Shown piece by piece: positions 32,197 to 39,200 of a stretch of 41,383 nt of DNA; positions within the stretch are counted from its first letter, which is position 1, and each line of letters starts with the position of its first letter. Source of the stretch: a virus; IMG/VR virus record IMGVR_UViG_3300042357_000031, positions 1 through 41,383 of that record; one strand, 5' to 3'. The notes below the pieces were generated by a model that was not told the DNA's origin, made no database searches, and worked only from the letters and a program-made list of their open reading frames with translations. The position numbers and the translations under genes are program-made.

Positions 32197-32259
32197 AGGC
32201 ACTTGTCTTGAAAACAAGCAACGTGAAAGCGTTCGTGGGTTCGAATCCTACCACTTCCG
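32175..32259 (+). tRNA. tRNA-Ser (TGA)
   Basis: Acceptor GGAAGTG / CACTTCC; anticodon stem CTTGT / ACAAG with loop CTTGAAA, so anticodon TGA. The long variable arm CGTGAAAGCG is typical of tRNA-Ser. It overlaps the 3' end of the preceding ORF by 22 bases. Confidence 0.94.
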
Positions 32260-32278
32260 TTTCTTAACCTCCTTTTAA

Positions 32279-32307
32279 TTGACAAAATCTAAAGAGAGTG
32301 TTAAGAT
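32279..32307 (+). promoter_or_regulatory. sigma-70 promoter for the porin gene (TTGACA-17-TAAGAT)
   Basis: TTGACA at 32279 and TAAGAT at 32302, 17 bases apart, just after tRNA-Ser. The start would be near 32314, with ATGs at 32325 and 32346. This is a host-like promoter. Confidence 0.75.
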
Positions 32308-32324
32308 ACTTGAGCCTTAAAGGC

Positions 32325-33854
32325 ATGTCGTTTAATAAAATTTTTATGAAACTCAATCAACTGATGCTTGCACCCGTTGCTCTTGGTATGATTGCTCCTG
32401 TTGCTGCGAATGCCGCAGATCTCAATATTGCAGCAGTCAATCAATACTCGTCTGAGCAGGTTACAAGCGTCTCTCAACTGTCTGATGTTCAACCTTCGGA
32501 TTGGGCATATCAGGCACTTACCAATCTTGTAGATCGTTACGGTTGCGTAGCTGGTTATCCTAACGGCACTTATGGTGGTGGTAAGGCAATGACCCGTTAT
32601 GAGGCAGCAGCACTTCTGAATGCTTGCCTTGATCGTGTGACTGAAGTGACTGACGAACTCCAACGTCTTTCTGTTGAGTTCCGTGAAGAACTTGCAGTAA
32701 TTCGTGGTCGTGTTGATAAACTGGAAGCAAAGGTTGGTCAACTGGAAGCAACCCAGTTCTCTACTACCACCAAACTCAAAGGTGAAGCATACTTCACTCT
32801 GAATGGTGTTGATGATGCTTACACCAAAACTGGTGCTGGAACTGCTGCTTCCAACGTTGGTCACACTGCATTCAACTACGATCTTCGTTTGAACCTTGAT
32901 ACATCTTTCACTGGTAAAGATCTGTTCCGCACTCGTCTTCGTGCTGGTAACTTCAGTTCTCAACCTTTTGGTTCTTCGTCTTCGCTGTTCAAGCTTGACA
33001 AAGCAACCAATACTTCTGATGCTGTGAAGCTTGACCGTCTGTATTATCAGTTCCCTGCACTTGCTAAGGGCATTACCCTGACCGCTGGTGCTATTGTTGA
33101 GAACCATGATATGTTCTGGAAGCCTAGTGCATATGGTCCTCAGATCCTTGACTTCTTCACTGGAACTGCTGGTGCCCCTGGCGTGTTCAACAAAGCAGAA
33201 GGTGCTGGTTTTGGTGTTCAGTATGTCCAACCTGGCAAGAAAGGTGGCGTCATCGCTGGCGTAAACTATGTTGCTCAAAGTGGTAGCGATAGCACCAAAG
33301 GTGTTTTCGATGAGAACGGAGGTATCAACCTCCAAGCTCAACTTGGTTATCGTGCTCCTCAGTATGGTGCTGCATTCAGCTATCGTTATGGCACTGAAGG
33401 AACCCGTATGCGTAACTTCAATGCTGTGAACGGTGGTTCTGCTGCTCTTGCTCTGGGTCAAACCTCTAACAACTACGCTCTGAATGCCTATTGGCAACCC
33501 AAGACTTCTGGTATCATTCCTTCTGTGAGTGGTGCTTATGGTTGGAGTGAAGTTAGCAAGAATGCTGCTGGACAAGCAACTCCTACTGGTGCTACCAATG
33601 CTCAGACTTGGTTTGCTGGTCTTCAGTGGAGCGATGTGTTTGCCAAGGGTAATGCTGCTGGCGTTGCTGTTGGACAACCTGGCAACTCTACTGCTATCTC
33701 TGCTGATGCTACGATGTGGGAAGTCTTCTATAAGTATCGTGTAAGCGATAACATTAGCGTCACTCCTGCTGTTTTCTATGTCAGCAACAACCAAGCGTTC
33801 CAAGGTAACTCTTCTAACGTGGGTGGAGTGATCCAAACCAAGTTCACTTTCTGA
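32325..33854 (+). CDS. outer-membrane porin with SLH and OprB-like domains (host-like)
   Basis: 509 aa from ATG 32325; ATG 32346 (MKLNQLML) is equally possible and starts at a typical signal peptide. A signal peptide ends around ANAA (residue 30). An SLH domain at about 51-105 holds PSDWAYQALTNLVDRYGC and MTRYEAAALLNACLDRV. A short coiled coil follows at 106-142, then a beta-barrel region with alternating hydrophobic strands ending in Phe (TKFTF), as outer-membrane proteins do. The whole layout is that of SomA/SomB-type porins of cyanobacteria. A phage copy may change uptake, or display or mask receptors. Confidence 0.93.
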   Translation: MSFNKIFMKLNQLMLAPVALGMIAPVAANAADLNIAAVNQYSSEQVTSVSQLSDVQPSDWAYQALTNLVDRYGCVAGYPNGTYGGGKAMTRYEAAALLNACLDRVTEVTDELQRLSVEFREELAVIRGRVDKLEAKVGQLEATQFSTTTKLKGEAYFTLNGVDDAYTKTGAGTAASNVGHTAFNYDLRLNLDTSFTGKDLFRTRLRAGNFSSQPFGSSSSLFKLDKATNTSDAVKLDRLYYQFPALAKGITLTAGAIVENHDMFWKPSAYGPQILDFFTGTAGAPGVFNKAEGAGFGVQYVQPGKKGGVIAGVNYVAQSGSDSTKGVFDENGGINLQAQLGYRAPQYGAAFSYRYGTEGTRMRNFNAVNGGSAALALGQTSNNYALNAYWQPKTSGIIPSVSGAYGWSEVSKNAAGQATPTGATNAQTWFAGLQWSDVFAKGNAAGVAVGQPGNSTAISADATMWEVFYKYRVSDNISVTPAVFYVSNNQAFQGNSSNVGGVIQTKFTF

Positions 33855-33902
33855 TAATTAAACCTTATCATTATTCTTGATACAATCAAGATATAGCATA
33901 TA

Positions 33903-33926
33903 GAGGGGTTGACATACCCCTCTTTT
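33903..33926 (+). terminator. terminator hairpin with TTGACATA loop
   Basis: Perfect 6-bp stem GAGGGG / CCCCTC with loop TTGACATA, followed by TTTT then CTCT. It would end the porin transcript while its loop is the -35 of the next promoter. Confidence 0.75.
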
Positions 33927-33937
33927 CTCTATATAAT
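33909..33937 (+). promoter_or_regulatory. consensus sigma-70 promoter (TTGACA-17-TATAAT)
   Basis: Perfect TTGACA at 33909, 17 bases, perfect TATAAT at 33932. It drives the two membrane proteins at 33960 and 34133 with a leader of about 16 bases. Confidence 0.92.
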
Positions 33938-33959
33938 ATAAGTCTTCCTAATTGGAACC

Positions 33960-34127
33960 ATGACAGAACAAACAATTTCAAAAAAATCAAAGACTTCAAA
34001 ACGTCTTCTGGTTGCCGCTGCTGCTAGTCTTGCTATTGGTGGCGGACTTGTAAATGCTGCTTTGACTAATGAAGGCGAAGGTCTTCTTGGTGAAGGTGTG
34101 AAGATGATGCTCCCACAAGCGAGGTAA
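33960..34127 (+). CDS. small membrane protein
   Basis: 55 aa. A basic start (SKKSKTSKR) precedes a hydrophobic segment, LLVAAAASLAIGGGLVNAAL, at about 17-36, then an acidic Gly-rich tail. It is the first gene behind a perfect sigma-70 promoter, so it should be made early and strongly. It may sit in the inner membrane, or the segment may be a signal peptide. No family recognised. Confidence 0.65.
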   Translation: MTEQTISKKSKTSKRLLVAAAASLAIGGGLVNAALTNEGEGLLGEGVKMMLPQAR

Positions 34128-34132
34128 ATTAA

Positions 34133-34417
34133 ATGTCTAAATCTAATATTGCTATTCTTTTTGGTGCTGCTATTGCTATTGCTCTTGGCGCTCCTATTGT
34201 AATTCGTGCTCTCACTACTGGTCCTCAAGCAACATCTACTGCTGAGGCTGTTACTGCTGGTGAAGCAGTTGCTGTTGATGGAGAACTTGCTCCATATCTC
34301 ACTTGCTTTAAGGTAGAAGAGATCGTTAAAAAACTTGGTGAAGGTAAGGTGGAATTCAAAGGTATTCCTGCTCCCCGCCACGTATGCTACAAAGGTGATG
34401 CTACTCTGAAACTTTGA
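34133..34417 (+). CDS. membrane-anchored or secreted small protein
   Basis: 94 aa, five bases after the preceding gene, which also has an N-terminal hydrophobic segment. Residues 5-25 (NIAILFGAAIAIALGAPIVI) form a membrane anchor or uncleaved signal. The periplasmic part has two Cys (LTCFKVEEIV and RHVCYKGD) that could form a disulfide around a conserved GIPAPRH. I do not recognise it. Pair with 33960 could be a small envelope-modifying system. Confidence 0.72.
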   Translation: MSKSNIAILFGAAIAIALGAPIVIRALTTGPQATSTAEAVTAGEAVAVDGELAPYLTCFKVEEIVKKLGEGKVEFKGIPAPRHVCYKGDATLKL

Positions 34418-34421
34418 TATT

Positions 34422-35081
34422 ATGTACTTGACGATTGAGGATCTTCTTAGTCAAACTGATCTTGACAAAGCAATCAGAATTATTGAAGAAGAAGATCCTA
34501 AGTGGTGGGAAGATGGCACTACTACAGCTGGTGTTGCTGCTTCCCAAGTAAAAGTGAATAAACAACTCAATCAATTCTGTTCTTCATATGAAAAATTGGT
34601 TGGACTTGTTGGACATGTTCTTGGTAAGAATTTATTATTCAATTCATTTTCTGTTCCTAAAAAAATTCATTCTTTTATTTTCAGTAAAACAACTGAAGGT
34701 GGAAAGTATGGTGATCATGTTGATAATGCTTTTATTAATGGGCGACGAACTGATCTTTCATTCACTATATTCTTAAATGATCCAAGTGAATATGAAGGTG
34801 GGTATCTAGTATCAGAAGAATTTGATGGTATTAAGTTAAAATCTGGTGATGCCATTCTATATCCTTCCTCTACATTACATGAAGTTACTGAAGTTACTTC
34901 TGGAACTCGACTTGTTTGTTGTGGTTGGGTTGAAAGTAGAGTTAAAGATCCCTATCAAAGGGAGTTGCTTTTTGACTTGAATTCTGCTAAAATGTCTCTG
35001 TTGGCAAATCAGGGAAAGACTGAAGAGTTTGATTTGATTTGTAAGTCTCATAACAACCTGCTTCGTATGTGGAGCATTTAA
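34422..35081 (+). CDS. PKHD-type 2OG-Fe(II) hydroxylase (PiuC/YbiX-like)
   Basis: 219 aa. The double-stranded beta-helix fold shows the iron motif HVD (GDHVDNA), the distal His in LHEV (STLHEVTEV) and the 2-oxoglutarate Arg in GTRLVCCGW. The start DLLSQTDLDKAIRIIEEED and the end RELLFDLNSAKMSLL are usual for this family. Members hydroxylate proteins or small molecules and are often linked to iron status. These genes recur in cyanophages; substrate unknown. tRNA-Pro begins two bases after the stop. Confidence 0.9.
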   Translation: MYLTIEDLLSQTDLDKAIRIIEEEDPKWWEDGTTTAGVAASQVKVNKQLNQFCSSYEKLVGLVGHVLGKNLLFNSFSVPKKIHSFIFSKTTEGGKYGDHVDNAFINGRRTDLSFTIFLNDPSEYEGGYLVSEEFDGIKLKSGDAILYPSSTLHEVTEVTSGTRLVCCGWVESRVKDPYQRELLFDLNSAKMSLLANQGKTEEFDLICKSHNNLLRMWSI

Positions 35082-35082
35082 T

Positions 35083-35156
35083 CGGAATGTAGCTCAGTTT
35101 GGTAGAGCACTCGCTTTGGGAGCGAGATGTCGCAGGTTCGAATCCTGTCATTCCGA
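35083..35156 (+). tRNA. tRNA-Pro (TGG)
   Basis: Acceptor CGGAATG / CATTCCG; anticodon stem CTCGC / GCGAG with loop TTTGGGA, so anticodon TGG. T arm GCAGG / CCTGT is normal. No encoded CCA. Confidence 0.95.
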
Positions 35157-35184
35157 TCTTTAATATATAATTTTTACGTGTCAT

Positions 35185-35430
35185 ATGTCATTCACCATCT
35201 ATTCAAAACAAGGTTGCCCATTCTGCCAAAAATGTATTGCAGTAATGGAACATGAAGGGTTTACTCACGTTGTTTATGAACTAGATAAAGACTTTACCAG
35301 AGAAGAATTTTACTCTGAGTTTGGTGAAGGATCTACATTCCCACAAATTATGTTAGATGACATACGACTTGGTGGATGCCGAGAAACTATAAATTACTTA
35401 CAAGAAAACGATGTCTGCTGTAATGTCTGA
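35185..35430 (+). CDS. glutaredoxin
   Basis: 81 aa. CPFC at residues 11-14 after a FTIYSKQG strand, then TFPQIMLDD with the cis-Pro, and a GGCRETINYL helix, all as in class I glutaredoxins. It probably supplies electrons to NrdAB encoded in the same window. A TATAAT at 35166 lies 14 bases before the ATG without a clear -35. Its stop overlaps the next gene's start region. Confidence 0.94.
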   Translation: MSFTIYSKQGCPFCQKCIAVMEHEGFTHVVYELDKDFTREEFYSEFGEGSTFPQIMLDDIRLGGCRETINYLQENDVCCNV

Positions 35431-35671
35431 AGAAACAATCGAAATCACAGAATTAGAACTGGAAAAAAACTTTGATGAGATCATGGAACGTGTGGAGAAT
35501 GGAGAAACATTCATCATTCGTAGAGATGATGGATCTGCTGTGGCTATGGTCCCAGCATCTCTCGTTCAGGAAGCAGGAGTTGATCTAAAGACACTTTCCA
35601 ACGTGGCACAACCCCTTGACAACGATGACGAATTGTGGGATAATTACTTTGATCACGACGATGCTTCATGA
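35411..35671 (+). CDS. Phd/YefM-family antitoxin-like protein
   Basis: 86 aa from ATG 35411; ATG 35423 is an in-frame alternative. IEITELELEKNFDEIMERVENGE followed by FIIRRDDGSAVAMVPASLV is the standard Phd/YefM DNA-binding half. The C-terminal half is acidic (DNDDELWDNYFDHDD), as in toxin-neutralising tails. No Doc, YoeB or RelE toxin is adjacent, so it is an orphan and may counter a host toxin. Confidence 0.8.
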   Translation: MSAVMSEETIEITELELEKNFDEIMERVENGETFIIRRDDGSAVAMVPASLVQEAGVDLKTLSNVAQPLDNDDELWDNYFDHDDAS

Positions 35672-35907
35672 CCAAACCCACTGTAATCCTTGAACGTTCC
35701 CCCTATCGCTATGTCCAGTGTGGTCTCCTAGAGATTAATGGTAAACCTGATTACCGTATTCAAAAGTTCAACGAATGGACCAAGCGTTATATTGACATGT
35801 ATTACCTTGACAACCAGATGCAACTTGATGTATGCTTAGAAGATCCTGAGTATACAAAGTGGTTAGATCCAGACCCTGAAGTGGGTGCCTATCGTAAGTA
35901 TGATTGA
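35668..35907 (+). CDS. conserved small cyanophage protein, unknown
   Basis: 79 aa, start coupled to the antitoxin stop by ATGA. Tyr/Asp-rich with YRYVQCGLLEINGKPDYRI, then MYYLDNQMQLDVCLEDPEY and a C-terminal DPDPEVGAYRKYD. It shows no toxin signature, so I do not call it the antitoxin's partner. The family looks like unnamed small proteins of T4-like cyanophages. Confidence 0.65.
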   Translation: MTKPTVILERSPYRYVQCGLLEINGKPDYRIQKFNEWTKRYIDMYYLDNQMQLDVCLEDPEYTKWLDPDPEVGAYRKYD

Positions 35908-36136
35908 TTTATAAGTCCTGGAATGACTTAAAACTTATCCTGGTGGAGTCAAATTTGACCCTATTATGCCCGTGATGGAGACACGTTAACAACCCTGGTC
36001 GGGAACCCCCTCGATGAGTTTCCAGTTTCTCTCAAAAACTGGTGGTGCGGATGGGGTTACTCCCGCCTGGTTTCTTGTTTCCAGTCAAAGAACAAGTGGC
36101 GAGCCTGCTCAACGGGGATTGACCATCCCCATCCCT
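35908..36136 (+). other. 229-base non-coding-looking region with several hairpins
   Basis: Between the last accessory gene and tRNA-Gly. It contains perfect stems AAGTC / GACTT (around 35923), a 12-base palindrome GTCAAATTTGAC (35948-35959), CGTG / CACG, CCAGTTT / AAACTGG near 36021-36041, CTTGTT / AACAAG and GGGGAT / ATCCCC (36114-36130). It is more GC-rich than the nearby genes. A 47-codon ORF (36014-36157) crosses it and runs into the tRNA. It may be a structured RNA; I know no family that matches. Confidence 0.4.
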
Positions 36137-36157
36137 GCGGACATAGTTCAGTGGTAG
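36014..36157 (+). CDS. doubtful small ORF overlapping tRNA-Gly
   Basis: 47 aa starting MSFQFLSKTGGADG, with no Shine-Dalgarno, crossing the hairpin region and ending inside the tRNA-Gly. Listed only because the region has no other gene; the hairpins argue against coding. Confidence 0.2.
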   Translation: MSFQFLSKTGGADGVTPAWFLVSSQRTSGEPAQRGLTIPIPADIVQW

Positions 36158-36208
36158 AACGCTATCCTTCCAAGTTAGATGTCGTCGGTTCGAATCCGAT
36201 TGTCCGCT
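36137..36208 (+). tRNA. tRNA-Gly (TCC)
   Basis: Acceptor GCGGACA / TGTCCGC; loop CTTCCAA gives anticodon TCC. Anticodon stem CTATC / GTTAG has a T-T mismatch at pair 30-40, like the tRNA-Val above. T arm GTCGG / CCGAT has one G-T pair. No encoded CCA. Confidence 0.93.
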
Positions 36209-36242
36209 TATAAAAAATACTTTTTGATCAGTTTTGGGTGGC

Positions 36243-36249
36243 ATAAATA
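36243..36249 (+). promoter_or_regulatory. possible late promoter (ATAAATA)
   Basis: ATAAATA preceded by C, 35 bases before the fibre gene ATG at 36284, the same spacing as the TATAAATA ahead of the 22289 virion gene. Confidence 0.6.
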
Positions 36250-36283
36250 AACCTGAGAACTAGTATCTATTTGGTAAGTATAA

Positions 36284-39200
36284 ATGGCTGACCGCTTCCC
36301 ATTAATTGTTAATTCTGTTTCACTGAAGATAGAAGAATTGATATCTGGTGATAACTTAAACTTAACTGGCAACAATATTATTGCTGCTAACTCTGGAGGT
36401 ACTGCGGGACAGTATTTGAAGACTAATGGAACAACAGTTATCTGGGATAATCCTGGTGATGTATATTTAACTGCTCCTCAAACCATAACAAATAAGACGA
36501 TTGAATCGTCTATCATTTCTGGAACCACGAATACATTCACGTTCATTCCAAATAGTGCTCTAGTCAACTCCTCAATTACTGTTAACGGAACTGCTATTTC
36601 TTTAGGTGGAACTGTAACAACTCCAGATAATAATACAACCTATACAATTTCTGCCCAAGATGGTGGTAACGCAGCAACCAAAGTTATTCGTTTGACTTCT
36701 GGTGGTAATGCTGGTGCTGGTGTTGATGATGACGTAAGTTTAGTAGCAGGAACAAACGTTACATTATCAAGAACTGGCGATGCCATTACAATTAATTCTA
36801 GTTACGTTGATACAAATACCGTCACTCGTTTAGCAGCAAGTGGCGGTACTTTAGTTTCTGGCGATGTAACGATTGCTGCTTCTGGTGCAGCTTCAGTAGC
36901 TCAAGTCGGTCAAACCATCACAGTTTCTGCTACTGATACAAACACAGTTACTAGACTAAGAGGAACTGCTGCAGGTACATATACATCTGGAGATCTTCAA
37001 CTTCTTGCTAGTGGCGCTACATCAGTTACTCAATCAGGTTCTGATATTACTATTTCATCGACAGATACTATAACAAGAGTAAGAGGAACTGCTGGCACAT
37101 ATACATCTGGTGATATTACAATTGCTGCTACTGGATCTTCAACGGTATCACAAGTTGGTAGCACAATTACAATCAACTCAACCTATGTAGATACTATCAC
37201 TAGGGTGAGAGGAACAACTGGTGGAACTTATACATCTGGCGATCTAACAATTGCTGCTGGTGGTGCAACATCAGTAGTTCAATCTGGTTCAACAATCACC
37301 ATTAGTTCTGTAGATACTAATACCACATATACTGCTGGTACTGCCCTCACTCTAACTGGAACAGTATTCTCACTCAAGAATAATGCCAACCTAACTGGCA
37401 ATAGATTGCTCAAATGGGATAGTGGTAACTCACAGGTAACAAATAGCATTATTTCTGATGACGGATCCACAATTACTATTGCTGGAGACCTTACAGTTAC
37501 TGGCTCTACAACTACAGTTTCAAGTCAGACTGTTGTAATTGAAGATGCACAAATTGAACTTAGAAAAGGATTAAATCTAACAGGAGTTGATGCTGGACTT
37601 CAAGTTAATAGAACCACAAACGGTTTAGGTGTTGTCTCAACCTACAGCGTAATGCAGTGGTTTGAATCTGGTGGATACTGGAGAGTTTATGATGGTTCAG
37701 TTGCCAACAGACTGGTAACAGAAGGTGAAACTCAAACTCTCACAAACAAAACTCTAAGCAATCCAATACTCACTACCCCAACTCTTGGTGCTGCTACAGC
37801 TACAACGATCAATGGATTAACAATCTCTCAGACTGTTACAGGAACTCTGACGATTGCTAACAACAAAACATTAACATGTAACAATACTCTAACCTTCAGT
37901 GGAACTGATGCTTCTACAGTTGGTTTTGGTACTGGTGGAACTGTGGTTTACACAACCAATAACCTATCAGTATTTGGTTCAACAACTTCTGCACAACTTC
38001 GTGGTGTTCTGAGTGATGAAACTGGAACTGGTGTTGCTGTGTTTGCTACATCACCTAGTTTTACTACTAGTGTATTGAGTGCTAGCACTACCTTTGCTGT
38101 CTTCAACACAACAGCAACAACAATTAATGCTTTTGGTGCTGCTACTGCTGTCAACATCGGTGCAACAACTGGAACAACAACGATACGAAATAGTTTAACT
38201 GTAAATGGAACAACAAACTTAGGTGACGTTGTTGGTGATGTAGTTAATCTAAATGGAACTGTGGACTTTGTTAATGCTGACTTCACTATTCGTGGTGGTG
38301 GAGCAAACCCAATCGCAATTGGTAGAGGTGGTAACGCTATTGCCACTAACACTAGAATGGGTTACAACTGTCTGAATTCTAATACCTCTGGTAGTCAGAA
38401 CGTTGCTATTGGTTATGAAGCTTCGAAGACAATTAACTCTGGTGCAGGAACAGTTGCTATTGGATATCAGGCACTCACAAATGCAAGTACAGGTCAGAAT
38501 AACGTTGCTATTGGTAGATCTGCACTTACTGGTATTTTAACAGGTCAAAGAAACGTTGGCGTTGGATCCAATACTTTAGAAGGAAATACAACTGGAACTG
38601 ATAACGTTGCTATTGGTTACTATGCTGGTGCTGGTGCTACTGGAAATGGTAACGTATTGATCGGACCAGCACCAGATGGTAATAATACAAACGTAACTCA
38701 CACACCACCAACACCATCAGGAGATAACCAGTTAGTTATTGGTTCTGGTACTGCTACTTGGGTTCGTGGTGATGCTAACTTTGATGTTACGCTTCCACAA
38801 AATGCAAACGTTGGTGGTAATCTCACAGTTAGTGGTAACTTAATCATTAATGGAACCACAACTTCAATCAACACAAACGTATTGAGTGTTGACGATAAAC
38901 TAATTGATATTGCTGATGTTTCTGCAAGAACATTTACAGCAACTATCGTAAGTAATAATGCAAACATTACTGCTATCTCGCCTGTTACGGGACTAATTCC
39001 TGGAATGGTTGTTAGCATCTCTACTGCTGGATTGAGTGTTCCTGTTGGCACGACAATCGTTTCGATCACCAACAACACCGCTGTATTATCAAACCCAGTT
39101 ACTGGATCATCTGGCACTGCGACATTTAACGCACAGGGAGCAACAGATACCACAGCTGACGGTGGTGGTATTCGTATCAAGGGAACCACAGACAAGTCTA

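Noticed and set aside
32301-33836. Long open frame on the - strand opposite the porin gene
   Set aside because: It mirrors the codon bias of the porin; its translation is Thr/Ser/Arg-rich without domains, and the + strand gene has a full signal peptide, SLH domain and promoter.
35668-35907. Toxin partner of the Phd-like antitoxin
   Set aside because: No Doc, RelE/YoeB or other toxin motif is visible; it resembles an unnamed cyanophage protein.
36119-36124. TTGACC in the GGGGAT/ATCCCC hairpin as another loop-type -35 box
   Set aside because: A -10 box at 17-base spacing would fall within the tRNA-Gly and none is present.
35908-36136. Glutamine riboswitch or hammerhead ribozyme in the hairpin-rich spacer
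   Set aside because: I looked for the glnA-type core and for the hammerhead core near CGATGAG; neither matches well enough.
36808-37330. CRISPR-like or mobile repeat array
   Set aside because: The repeats are in-frame protein repeats with third-position differences, not direct DNA repeats with spacers.
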